Assembly: GCA_015064285.1 (NCBI GenBank)
Contig: SVSN01000001.1
Span: forward strand, 54,330-118,329
DNA from: Oscillospiraceae bacterium
GTDB lineage: Bacteria; Bacillota; Clostridia; Oscillospirales; CAG-272
Reading direction: 5' to 3'
Length of the DNA: 64,000 nt
Numbering within the stretch: the first letter of the stretch is position 1; every line of letters starts with the position of its first letter. Under the pieces are notes generated by a model. The model was not told the origin of the DNA. It worked only from the letters and a program-made list of their open reading frames with translations, and did not search any database. Below are positions 17,178 to 25,380 of the stretch, one piece after another. The translations under genes and the position numbers were made by a program.

Positions 17178-18224
17178 TTATTTTTTGATATCTCCCCGGG
17201 CAACAACAACCGTACATCCGATGGATTCCATCCGTTTCCGAAGGGTTTCCAGGGCCTGTGCCGATTCCGCACCGTCTGAGAGTTTGTTGTCGTAAAGCAT
17301 ATATTTTCTCCGTACCGCGGAGGGGGAAAGATTGGGCATAACCACATTGGCGCCGGCGAGAATCCCTTTTTCCCGGCCGTTTTCCGCCAGTGTGCCAAGC
17401 GCTGTGGTAGCCGGCAGCAGCAGCGGAGGATGGATCAGCCGCAGGATGGAGAGCAGATACAGGGTAAGCTCCACCGAACCGGCCGGATGATCCCGGAAGG
17501 GGGTGTCCTTGTGGGGGATAAAAGGGCCGATGCCGCACATATCCGGCCGGAAGGTTTCCACAAACTTCAGATCTTTTGCCAGCATGGCATCGGTCTGGTA
17601 AGGAGAGCCTACCATGAATCCGCAGCCTGTCTGATAGCCGAGTTCCTTCAGATCCCGGAGGCAGCGCATCCGGTTGTCCCAGGAAAGATTGGCCGGATGC
17701 AGTTTTTCGTAATGGGATTTGTCCGCCGTTTCATGCCGGAGCAGATACCGGTCCGCACCTGCTTCCTTCAGGGCCGCATAACTGTCCCGGCTCCGTTCTC
17801 CCAGCGAAAGCGTTACCGCACAGTCCGGATACCGGTTCTTGATTTCCCGGATAAGATCAGTGAGAAAGGCGTCGGAAAAGGTGCCGTCCTCACCGCCCTG
17901 CATGACGAATGTACGGAACCCGAGTTCGTATCCTTCCGCACAGCATTCCAGAATGTCTTCTCCGGTCAGGCGATACCGGTCACAGTTTTTATTGCTTCCG
18001 CGGATACCGCAGTACAGACAGTCATTCCGGCAGATGTTGGAAACTTCAATCAGTCCCCTGACATATATATCGTTGCCGTAAATCTGCTGTTTCTGTACCA
18101 GGGCGAAAGCAGCCAGCAGCCCGGCAGATTCCGGTGTCCGATGGGTGATCAGGGTCTCGTATTCCTCAGTTGTCAGACTGTGGGTGTCACGCAGTTTATA
18201 TATCAGTTGTTCCGTTTTCTGCAT
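17178..18224 (-). CDS. hydE: [FeFe]-hydrogenase maturation radical SAM enzyme HydE
   Basis: 348 residues with the radical-SAM motif CRNDCLYCGIRG. HydE processes a cysteine-bound iron dicarbonyl cyanide synthon during H-cluster assembly. Its ATG overlaps the stop of the upstream regulator-like gene by one base (TAATG arrangement), indicating translational coupling. A 51-nt gap leads to hydG. Confidence 0.96.
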   Translation of the reverse strand: MQKTEQLIYKLRDTHSLTTEEYETLITHRTPESAGLLAAFALVQKQQIYGNDIYVRGLIEVSNICRNDCLYCGIRGSNKNCDRYRLTGEDILECCAEGYELGFRTFVMQGGEDGTFSDAFLTDLIREIKNRYPDCAVTLSLGERSRDSYAALKEAGADRYLLRHETADKSHYEKLHPANLSWDNRMRCLRDLKELGYQTGCGFMVGSPYQTDAMLAKDLKFVETFRPDMCGIGPFIPHKDTPFRDHPAGSVELTLYLLSILRLIHPPLLLPATTALGTLAENGREKGILAGANVVMPNLSPSAVRRKYMLYDNKLSDGAESAQALETLRKRMESIGCTVVVARGDIKK

Positions 18225-18496
18225 TATGATTCCTGTCCTTCCGCAGTACTTTTCACACTGGAATAGGCTGTCTTCACACTGACGCCGGAGAGTTTGCCTA
18301 TTTTCCCGGAGAGGGCGGAGATGGTGTCCTGGGGGGCGTCAATGGCAATACTGATGATGCTGATGCCTTTCTGACGATAGGGGATTCCCATCCGGCCGAT
18401 GATGTATTCGCCGTAATCGTGCAGAAGTCGGTTCAGGGTCTCTGTAGTATCCCGTTCTTCCACGATGATACTCATGACCGCCACGCGTGTTTCCAT
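18224..18496 (-). CDS. TM1266-family hydrogenase-operon regulator-like protein
   Basis: A 90-residue single ACT/NikR-C-like domain protein (METRVAVMSIIVEER... RQKGISIISIAIDAP... GVSVKTAYSSV). The TM1266 family is found almost only with hydE/G/F and is thought to be regulatory; its ligand is unknown. ATG 18496 is chosen because AGGGAGACAGT precedes it; the longer frame runs into repeat copy 2. It is the first gene of the operon, with repeat copy 2 immediately upstream. Confidence 0.9.
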   Translation of the reverse strand: METRVAVMSIIVEERDTTETLNRLLHDYGEYIIGRMGIPYRQKGISIISIAIDAPQDTISALSGKIGKLSGVSVKTAYSSVKSTAEGQES

Positions 18497-18510
18497 ACTG
18501 TCTCCCTTGC

Positions 18511-18770
18511 TTTTTTCCTGAAATAGCCGATTGCAAAACTCTTGTAAAGGGGAACGCGGCTTTCTTGAAAGAAAGCCTGGCAAAGAACTTTAAAAAGGTT
18601 TTGCTGGATATAGTGACTGCAATTCCATGTGCCACTAAATATAGAAATTGCAAAACACCAGAAATAGTAAAGCGAGCTCCTGGGGGCCTCTACCCCAGTC
18701 GCCACAGAACATTTTCGAGTGCTTGATTTCGTTTTTGGTGAGTTTTGCAATCGGCTATTTTTTCCTGAAA
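18511..18770 (-). repeat. 234-bp palindromic element, copy 2, with 13-bp direct repeats
   Basis: The element is 18524-18757, exactly 234 bp, in minus orientation. Its ends are a perfect 18-bp inverted repeat (TAGCCGATTGCAAAACTC). The direct repeat TTTTTTCCTGAAA flanks it at 18511-18523 and 18758-18770. In element orientation the variable hairpin is CTGGGG-TAGAGGC-CCCCAG. It lies 14 bp upstream of the SD of the TM1266-like gene, in the leader of the hydrogenase maturation operon. This is the best-preserved copy. Confidence 0.9.
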
Positions 18771-18771
18771 A

Positions 18772-18817
18772 AGAAAACCGTACCTTTGTCTCTGCGGAAA
18801 AGGTACGGCAAAAAAAC
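18772..18817. terminator. terminator (bidirectional), 3' end of the ABC operon or of a leader/sRNA
   Basis: CCGTACCTTT...AAGGTACGG forms a 9-bp stem with T-rich runs on both sides. On the minus strand it is followed by TTTTCTTTTT. Confidence 0.8.
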
Positions 18818-18933
18818 ATATACGGTATGTATATCTCCGAATGGCCGGCGTCATATGGCGGAATGCCCCGGCGCATATTCAACTTGTCGCAGCCTTTCAC
18901 GCAGAAGTTTCTTTGTGTCAGGATTCTGTATAC
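18818..18933 (-). ncRNA. candidate small RNA or attenuator leader upstream of the hydrogenase maturation operon
   Basis: A near-consensus minus-strand promoter (18934-18962) and a strong terminator (18772-18817) bracket about 110 nt with no plausible ORF. The stretch contains a potential stem in which CCGG blocks near 18844 and 18868 pair around GCATTCCGCCATATGACG. Either this is an independent small RNA, or a terminator-controlled leader of the hyd operon into whose downstream part repeat copy 2 has inserted. I do not recognise a known riboswitch class. Confidence 0.4.
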
Positions 18934-18962
18934 AGTATATAACATAATCCCCAGAAAGTCAA
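18934..18962 (-). promoter_or_regulatory. sigma-A promoter, minus strand
   Basis: TTGACT, 17-nt spacer, TATACT on the minus strand. It starts just 26-50 bp after the ABC ATPase stop codon and points toward the hydrogenase maturation genes. Confidence 0.8.
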
Positions 18963-18987
18963 TAGGGATTTGCACAAATCTGCGGAA

Positions 18988-19743
18988 TTACCGAAAAAAG
19001 ATGCGGTTCATGTCCCCGTTTGTGCAGAAAAACCGCTCCACACCAAACCACTTTTCCAAAGCGTCCTGTATCAGGCATTCCCGGACAGAACCGCAGAATA
19101 CGGAAGTTCCATCCGCCAGGATCACCGCATCATCCGCCAGTTCCACCGCTTCTGTCAGATCGTGGAGAATAACAAACAGGGTCTTCCCGTGTACATCCGC
19201 CAGTTCCCGCAAAAGCTTCAGCAGATGCCAGCGTGTGTCCGTGTCCAGATAGGAGGTTGGCTCGTCAAGCAGGAGCAGCGGCGTGTCCTGCGCCAGAACC
19301 ATCGCCAGATAAGCACGCTGCTTCTCACCGCCGGACAGAGTGTCCACCGTTCTGTCCCCATAGGGCTGTACCTGCGCCAGGGCCATGGCGTTTTCCACAG
19401 CCGAACGGTCAGCAGCGGAAAGCCGTCCCGCCGTTCCGAGATAGGGATTTCTGCCCAGGGAAACCAGTGCCCGTACCGTGAAACCGGTGGAAGGCAGGAT
19501 CTGCGGCAGAATCCCGATCTGCCTGGCACGCATAACCGGCGGTATATGCGCAAGCGGTGTCCCGTTCAGAAGAATCTGCCCTGTGTGGGGCTGCAGTCCG
19601 TTGATGCACCGGAACAGGGTGGATTTGCCGGCGCCGTTTTTTCCCAGCAGAACCGTGATCTTCCCCGGGCGCAGAGAAAAAGAAACCTCCCGCAGTACCA
19701 CTTTACCGCCATGGGAAACACCAAGGTTATCAATGGTCAGCAT
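18988..19743 (-). CDS. ABC transporter ATP-binding protein, iron-siderophore/cobalamin type
   Basis: 251 residues with Walker A GKNGAGKST near residue 34, the signature LSGGEKQRAYLAMVLA, Walker B LLLLDEPTSYLD and the switch His in VILHDL. It belongs to the FecE/BtuD-like group that powers uptake of Fe-siderophores, haem or cobalamin. It overlaps the upstream permease gene by 14 nt, as part of a binding protein-permease-ATPase operon. Confidence 0.93.
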   Translation of the reverse strand: MLTIDNLGVSHGGKVVLREVSFSLRPGKITVLLGKNGAGKSTLFRCINGLQPHTGQILLNGTPLAHIPPVMRARQIGILPQILPSTGFTVRALVSLGRNPYLGTAGRLSAADRSAVENAMALAQVQPYGDRTVDTLSGGEKQRAYLAMVLAQDTPLLLLDEPTSYLDTDTRWHLLKLLRELADVHGKTLFVILHDLTEAVELADDAVILADGTSVFCGSVRECLIQDALEKWFGVERFFCTNGDMNRIFFR

Positions 19744-20740
19744 CGGGAAACTCCTTTCTTTTCAGCAGAAGAATAAAGAAGAAGGGCGCACCGATCAGGG
19801 ACATCAGAATTCCCACAGAGATCTCGGAAGGTGAAAACAGTACCCGCCCTGCCAGATCGGCCAGCATGACCAGCAGTGCTCCCAGTAAAGCCGAAACGCC
19901 CAGCTGATGACGGACATCATGCCCGATCAGCTTTCTGGTCATGTGAGGCACCACCAGTCCCACAAACCCCAGCAGTCCCGCATAACTGATCACTGCCGCC
20001 GCACTCATGCTGGCCAGCAGCAGGCAGACGGTCCGCATACGGGTAACCCGAACACCCAGAGAAGCGGCGATACCGTCTCCCAGCGACAGGACTGCGATCC
20101 GCCCGGACAGCAGAAGGGCAGCTGCCAGACAGAGAAGCACCAGTGCCCCCGGCAGCAGGATCTGTTCTGTGGTCACACCCTGCAGGGAACCTATGGAAAA
20201 GGACGTATACAGGCTGAGTACATCGGTATCCAGTGTGGAAAGAAATGAGATCAGTGCCTGAAACAAAGTGGTACACGCCACCCCTGCCAGCACCACCGTT
20301 CCTTTCCCTCCGCCGGCTTTCCGGGAGACCGCCAGTATGAACAGAGATGTACCGAACGCCCCGGAAAATGCCGCAAAGGGAAGCAGCAGAATGGCAGTCG
20401 GAAAAACAGTCAGCGCCAGTACCACCGTCAGTCCGGCGCCTGCATTGACCCCGATGGTGTTGGGACTGGCCAGCGGATTGCCCATGATATTCTGCAGCAG
20501 AACACCGGAGAGCGAAAGTCCGACACCGGCAATGCAGGCAGCAAACAGCCGTGGAAACCGCAGGGAAAAGAGAATGAACCGGCAGGTTTCGTATCCCGGT
20601 TCTCCGACGAATGCCCTCCATAGTTCCCGGGGAGAAAAAACGGCACTGCCGAACAGCAGCGACAGTACCGTTGTGATGCCGAGACACCCCGCAAGAATGC
20701 CATACAGCCTGACGGGGCGTAAAAATGTTTCGTTTCTCAT
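19730..20740 (-). CDS. FecCD-family ABC transporter permease
   Basis: 336 residues, strongly hydrophobic with about ten membrane helices. Typical FecCD blocks are visible: GNPLASPNTIGVNAGAGL, and GLLGFVGLVVPHMTRKLIGHDVR towards the C-terminus, the loop that contacts the ATPase. Its start ATG overlaps the stop of the binding-protein gene by four bases (ATGA), indicating coupling. Confidence 0.95.
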   Translation of the reverse strand: MRNETFLRPVRLYGILAGCLGITTVLSLLFGSAVFSPRELWRAFVGEPGYETCRFILFSLRFPRLFAACIAGVGLSLSGVLLQNIMGNPLASPNTIGVNAGAGLTVVLALTVFPTAILLLPFAAFSGAFGTSLFILAVSRKAGGGKGTVVLAGVACTTLFQALISFLSTLDTDVLSLYTSFSIGSLQGVTTEQILLPGALVLLCLAAALLLSGRIAVLSLGDGIAASLGVRVTRMRTVCLLLASMSAAAVISYAGLLGFVGLVVPHMTRKLIGHDVRHQLGVSALLGALLVMLADLAGRVLFSPSEISVGILMSLIGAPFFFILLLKRKEFPDADH

Positions 20741-21627
20741 GATTCACCGTCCTGTGTCAGCACATCCGCCAGATACCGGTAAGCATCGGCCCACCGGCTG
20801 CAGGGTTTATAGTGAAACAGCTCCTTGGGCAGAACGGTCACATTGCCTTGCTGTACCGCTGTCAGCCGGCCCCAGGCTTCTCCTGCCAGAAGGGCGCTGA
20901 CGTTGGCCAGAGCGGTTTCTTCGCTGCCCATCAGGGAGAAAAAGATATGATCCGGATCAGCCAGCAGAATGGCTTCCATACTCAGTCCGTCCAGCAGAAC
21001 AGGGGCATTTGCGGCAATGTTCAGACAGCCCATTTCTTCCAGCATGGCGCAGGCAAAATGATCTTCTGCCAGTTTGGCTTTGGTGGAGGATGCCGTAGAG
21101 CCTGCCCGTACGAACAGGATCTCTTTGGCCGGCAGGGAACGGAGGGAGAAAAGAATTTCATCGATCTCCGTCTGCAGAGCCAGTCCCTCTTCATAAGCAT
21201 CTGTGCATCCGGTGATCTGTGTCATGGTTTCCAGGACAGCCAGATACTCCGCAAAGCTTTCCACCCGGCAGAGCAGCGTGGGAATTCCGGCCTCTTCCAG
21301 AACTTTTGCAGCCTCCGCCTGTGCCGGAATGTCTGCCGAGCAGATCACCAGATCCGGTTCCAGAGAAATCAGCAATTCCAGATTGATGTTTTTTCCTGCC
21401 CCGTCATCCACCAGCGGCGTATCTTCCGGCGCAAATCCGCGCTCCACAGCTTCCCCTACCGTGATGCCGATCCTGCCCCCCGCTTCCAGCCAGATTTCCG
21501 CCAGGGAAGAGAACAGCACAGCTGTATTCTCCGGCATACCGGCTATTTCGGAATCCGTGGGAGCTGAAGTGCATCCGGTAAAGAGCATGATAGAACAGAG
21601 CAGGAAAACCACAGTCAGCCGCAGCAT
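20737..21627 (-). CDS. ABC transporter substrate-binding lipoprotein, TroA/BtuF-like
   Basis: 296 residues from ATG 21627. The signal peptide ends at lipobox LFTGC with Cys19. The rest has the two-lobed helical-backbone binding protein pattern (EPDLVICSADIPAQAEAAKVLEEAGIP; LLDGLSMEAILLADPDHIFF). Such proteins bind Fe-siderophores, haem or corrinoids; the ligand cannot be assigned. The frame continues upstream into the next gene, but the lipoprotein signal fixes the start. The next gene ends only 4 nt upstream, so the set is one transcript with the siroheme-ferredoxin protein. Confidence 0.9.
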   Translation of the reverse strand: MLRLTVVFLLCSIMLFTGCTSAPTDSEIAGMPENTAVLFSSLAEIWLEAGGRIGITVGEAVERGFAPEDTPLVDDGAGKNINLELLISLEPDLVICSADIPAQAEAAKVLEEAGIPTLLCRVESFAEYLAVLETMTQITGCTDAYEEGLALQTEIDEILFSLRSLPAKEILFVRAGSTASSTKAKLAEDHFACAMLEEMGCLNIAANAPVLLDGLSMEAILLADPDHIFFSLMGSEETALANVSALLAGEAWGRLTAVQQGNVTVLPKELFHYKPCSRWADAYRYLADVLTQDGES

Positions 21628-21631
21628 GATA

Positions 21632-22558
21632 TTATTCACGTTCTTTAAGCGGAGCGGCCAGAATCTCTTCTTTTCTGGCAGAAAGATCTCCGTCAAAGAC
21701 AGCTTTTTCAAATGCATCCAGCCCGATCCGGTCAATTGCTGCGCCAAGACGTTCTTTTACATACCCGTTTTCTTTGTACCAAAGGAAGATTCTTTCGATA
21801 TACTCCGTCACTTCGGCTTCGGGAACCCGGCGGGACAAAGGCGTGCCGATCCGCTGATACTTGCCCCATGTGCCGCCCGCATAAATCGTGCATACCGCAT
21901 CCGCTTCCCTGGGCACAGCCCCGAAGGGACATTTGCCGACACACATGCCGCAGTGAATGCATTTGTTTTCATTGATGGTGATTTTTCCGTCTTTGGAAAC
22001 GGCTTTTACCGGGCAGGCGTCCAGTACACCGCATTTCCCGCAGCCCCGGCATTTCTCACTGTCAAACACGAATTCTTTGTTGCCTTCAATCCCGACATCA
22101 TTCAGTGACGGTTTCATACAACTGTTGGGACAGCCGCCCACACCGATCTTGAACTTGTGAGGCAGCTTTACATCCCGGTAACCTATATAGAACTTTTCGT
22201 GGATCTTCCGGGCCAGCGCCTGCGTGTCAATATTGCCGTATACACAGGTAGTACCTTTGCAGGAAGTCACAGGACGTACCTTGGCTCCGGTACCCCCGAA
22301 ATGCAGTCCGCGGGCTTCCAGAAAAGCTTCCGCAGCCGGAATGGAGTCATAGGGGATCCCCGGTACTTCCGCACAGAGCCGGCTTGTGAAGATCACATTG
22401 CCGTTACCGTATTCGCGGGCACACTGCGCAATGGTTTCCAGGGCATCAGCCGAAAAAGCACCGGCAACGGGAACAATCCTGCCGGAAAAGCATTCTGTCC
22501 CCCGGTTCTGCAGAAAACCGCGTCCCTTGACAGCGGTGATATTTTCTTTGGTAAGCAT
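21632..22558 (-). CDS. siroheme-[4Fe-4S] sulfite/nitrite reductase-like protein with ferredoxin domain
   Basis: 308 residues. An N-terminal nitrite/sulfite reductase ferredoxin-like half-domain is followed by the siroheme-cluster ligands CKGTTC and GGCPNSC, then a 2x[4Fe-4S] ferredoxin (CRGCGKCGVLDACP, CIHCGMCVGKCP). This is the small DsrLP/AsrC-like family of anaerobes, shorter than true sulfite reductases; activity and substrate are uncertain. ATG 22558 has GGAGG upstream. It is first in an operon with a metal-chelate ABC transporter, which hints at tetrapyrrole or iron supply (inference). Confidence 0.85.
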   Translation of the reverse strand: MLTKENITAVKGRGFLQNRGTECFSGRIVPVAGAFSADALETIAQCAREYGNGNVIFTSRLCAEVPGIPYDSIPAAEAFLEARGLHFGGTGAKVRPVTSCKGTTCVYGNIDTQALARKIHEKFYIGYRDVKLPHKFKIGVGGCPNSCMKPSLNDVGIEGNKEFVFDSEKCRGCGKCGVLDACPVKAVSKDGKITINENKCIHCGMCVGKCPFGAVPREADAVCTIYAGGTWGKYQRIGTPLSRRVPEAEVTEYIERIFLWYKENGYVKERLGAAIDRIGLDAFEKAVFDGDLSARKEEILAAPLKERE

Positions 22559-22595
22559 GATAAATCCTCCGGATATGTATTGTTGTAATGGTTGT

Positions 22596-22625
22596 ATTAT
22601 AGCATAAAGGATGATGTCGGTGCAA
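22596..22625 (-). promoter_or_regulatory. sigma-A promoter of the siroheme protein/ABC operon
   Basis: Minus strand TTGCAC, 18-nt spacer, TATAAT, 38 bp upstream of the start codon. Confidence 0.8.
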
Positions 22626-22793
22626 TAGCAGGGCAGTTTTTTTTCTGAAATTCCATTAAAGAATGCTGCATCCGGCCGTTCCGGCAAGAATACAGAAAGA
22701 GAAACGAATCTCCCCGTGATGGAAAAAGCACAGGCAGGCTGTTGAAACAGAATCACAAAAAGGCTCATCCCGGTGAAAAACAGGGCAGAAAAG

Positions 22794-22824
22794 CAAAAAG
22801 GAGATCCTTGCGAATCTCCTTTTC
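22794..22824 (-). terminator. terminator of the tRNA-Pro transcript
   Basis: Minus strand AGGAGAT-TCGCAAGG-ATCTCCT followed by TTTTG. Confidence 0.85.
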
Positions 22825-22827
22825 TGA

Positions 22828-22900
22828 TCTGAGTGACTGGACTTGAACCAGCGGCCTCTACCACCCCAAGGTAGCGCGCTCCCAACTGCGCCACACCCAG
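22828..22900 (-). tRNA. tRNA-Pro(GGG)
   Basis: A full cloverleaf can be drawn on the minus strand: acceptor CTGGGTG/CACTCAG with discriminator A, D-stem GCGC/GCGC, anticodon stem CTACC/GGTAG with loop TTGGGGT giving anticodon GGG, and T-arm GCTGG-TTCAAGT-CCAGT. The 3' CCA is not encoded (TCA follows). It has its own promoter and terminator. Confidence 0.95.
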
Positions 22901-22950
22901 ATGCGCATCCTTTGGGGACTTGCTTTGTGCTCTCCCCTGACGGCTCATAT

Positions 22951-22979
22951 AGTATACCACAACCCATTTCCATTGTCAA
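22951..22979 (-). promoter_or_regulatory. sigma-A promoter of tRNA-Pro
   Basis: Minus strand TTGACA, 17-nt spacer, TATACT, about 50 bp upstream of the tRNA. Confidence 0.9.
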
Positions 22980-23193
22980 CCCCTTTTATGAAATTTTTTT
23001 AGCTTTTTTGGCAGGTTTTTCTGCTGTGTAAAAACAGACAGATTCCGGGTTTTCCAAAGGAACAGAAAGTTTCAGAAAAATATAGCAAAATGTGACGCAG
23101 GGGTATACTTTTTCCGGAAGGATATGATATAATGAAGTATCTGATGCGTCCTGTATTTCCGGATGCTGAATGTATACAAAAAGGAGATCCATT

Positions 23194-25377
23194 ATGCAGT
23201 TTGAACCTCATGAACAGTGGATATGGCTTCCGGCCGATACTTACCCGGACAGACAGACAACTGTGCATTCCACAATGTCCGGTCAGGACAGAAACACCCT
23301 TGGCAACTATACCTGTGTACGATGCGAAAAATCCTATTCGCTGGGCAAAGCGATAGAATCCGTACATATCCGTACCAGCGGAGATACTTTCTTCCGCCTT
23401 TCCGTCAATGATGAATACTGTATTACCGGTCCTGCATCTGTAGGCGGTGATTTTCTGCGGAATGAATGGGTACGTCCCCAGCATTATGCCGCAGAGTTTA
23501 CTGTGAAAAGCGACTATCCGGGACTGGCGCAGGGGCTTCTGGCCTTTTCTGCCATGATCCGTATGTGCCCTACCCAGATGTTTGAGTTTTCCCAGGCCCA
23601 CGGCGGTTTTTTCCTGACGGCGCATGTACGGTTTGCCAACGGAACCAAGACCGTTCTGCTGACCGATGAAGACTGGATGATGACTGTACTGCCTGCGTAT
23701 ACAGGTGTTGGTACCTATGACGGCACCCAAAAGCCGGACGAACCGGTGAACGCTGTCCGCATTCCCAACAGATGGCACAGCCTTACCGCCCCGATCCCGT
23801 CCTGCACGGAAACCCGGGTGTTCCCCAGATGTGAAGATCCGTCTCTGGTGCAGAAAACGGGAGAGCTCAGTCCGGAAATATTGATTGTTCCTGCCGGGGA
23901 AACTGTGGAAACTGTCCTGCAGATGGACATGATCTACACCGGGTATCCCTGGGTACGGGCTAAGACACAGGGGACTGTAAAGGTGGAACTCCGCTGCGCC
24001 GAAACGGAAGAAGGCGGTTCGATGGAACGGTACACCTTCACAGAGGATACCGTGTATCTCAGCTCTTACCTCCACAGCGCCGGAAAGCTCCGTGTGAAAG
24101 CCGCAAACGAGGGTGACACCGATGCCGAACTGTGCATCCTGTTTGCCCCCTCCTGTTATCCTGCGCCGGTCCGGGCGAAGACGACCACATCCGACAAGGA
24201 TCTGAATCTGGTAACAGAAGTTTGTGCCCATACCCTGAAATACTGCCGCCAGACTCTCCATCTGGACAGCGGACGCCACTGTGAACCCATGGCCTGTACG
24301 GGAGACTATTATATCGAATCTCTGATGACAGCCTTTACCTTCGGGGATATGCGTCTGGCTGCCTTTGATGTACGCCGTACCGCACAGCTGCTGCGGTATA
24401 ACGACGGTCGTATGTTCCATACTACCTATTCCCTGATCTGGGTACAGATGCTGTGGGATGTGTATATGCTCACCGGAGAGAGGGAACTGCTTGCAGACTG
24501 CGAAGACGCGCTGACCATCCTGCTGGAACGGTTTTCCACTTATCTGGGCGAAAACGGCATCATTGAATATCCGCCGGATTATATGTTTATCGACTGGCTC
24601 TTCCCGGATGAGATCTCCACCCACCATCCGCCTAAAGCACTGGGACAGACCTGCCTGAATCTGTATTATTACGGTGCCCTGCGGACAGCGGCGAAAGTGT
24701 ATGAAACCAACGGGGAAACGGCAATGGCTGCCAGAATGACCGCAGACGCAGATGCCATTCAGCCGAGAATTATGGAACTGCTGTATGACGGCGAGCGGGG
24801 CCTGTTCTTTGAAGGTCTGAACACGCCGGAAGCAGAAGAACGGCTGTGCGGCTGGCTGCCTCAGAACGTAACAAAGCGGTATTACCGGAAGCATGCCAAT
24901 ATTCTTGCCGCCTATTTCGGGATCATGGACAAACCTGCCTGTCAGGCCATCCTGGAAAAAGTGATGACCGATAGCTCCCTGGGAGATGTGCAGCCCTACT
25001 TTGCCCATTTCCTGCTGGATGCCATCTATCGCAATGACCTGCGGGACAAGTACACCCTGCAGATTCTGGAGGCCTGGAAAGCGCCTGTGAAAGAATGCCC
25101 CTATGGGCTGGCGGAAGGTTTTGTCAAGCCGGAACCCACCTACAGCTTTGACCACAGCCATGCCTGGGGCGGAACACCGGCTTATGCACTGCCGCTGGCC
25201 CTGTCCGGTCTGGAAATGCGGGAACCCGGATACAAAAAGATCCGTCTGACTCCCTCCCTGCTGGGACTGCAGGAAGCTTCTGTGGAGATCCCCACGCCTT
25301 ACGGGATGATTACCATCGGTATGAAGCGGGGAAGCGCTCCTGTAATCTGCGTGCCGGACGGTATAACGGTGGAATAA
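23194..25377 (+). CDS. alpha-L-rhamnosidase-like glycoside hydrolase (GH78-type fold)
   Basis: 727 residues, no signal peptide, so probably cytoplasmic. An N-terminal beta-rich part is followed by a six-hairpin (alpha/alpha)6 region. Recognisable pieces are CEPMACTGDYYIESLMTAF, FHTTYSLIWVQMLWDVY, and a C-terminal SFDHSHAWGGTPAYALPLAL, the typical end of the bacterial alpha-L-rhamnosidase fold. The usual acid residues cannot be assigned with certainty by eye, so rhamnose specificity is inferred. ATG 23194 follows AAAAAGGAGATCCATT. A TATAAT is at 23128. The next gene begins 3 nt after the stop. Confidence 0.8.
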   Translation: MQFEPHEQWIWLPADTYPDRQTTVHSTMSGQDRNTLGNYTCVRCEKSYSLGKAIESVHIRTSGDTFFRLSVNDEYCITGPASVGGDFLRNEWVRPQHYAAEFTVKSDYPGLAQGLLAFSAMIRMCPTQMFEFSQAHGGFFLTAHVRFANGTKTVLLTDEDWMMTVLPAYTGVGTYDGTQKPDEPVNAVRIPNRWHSLTAPIPSCTETRVFPRCEDPSLVQKTGELSPEILIVPAGETVETVLQMDMIYTGYPWVRAKTQGTVKVELRCAETEEGGSMERYTFTEDTVYLSSYLHSAGKLRVKAANEGDTDAELCILFAPSCYPAPVRAKTTTSDKDLNLVTEVCAHTLKYCRQTLHLDSGRHCEPMACTGDYYIESLMTAFTFGDMRLAAFDVRRTAQLLRYNDGRMFHTTYSLIWVQMLWDVYMLTGERELLADCEDALTILLERFSTYLGENGIIEYPPDYMFIDWLFPDEISTHHPPKALGQTCLNLYYYGALRTAAKVYETNGETAMAARMTADADAIQPRIMELLYDGERGLFFEGLNTPEAEERLCGWLPQNVTKRYYRKHANILAAYFGIMDKPACQAILEKVMTDSSLGDVQPYFAHFLLDAIYRNDLRDKYTLQILEAWKAPVKECPYGLAEGFVKPEPTYSFDHSHAWGGTPAYALPLALSGLEMREPGYKKIRLTPSLLGLQEASVEIPTPYGMITIGMKRGSAPVICVPDGITVE

Positions 25378-25380
25378 AGT

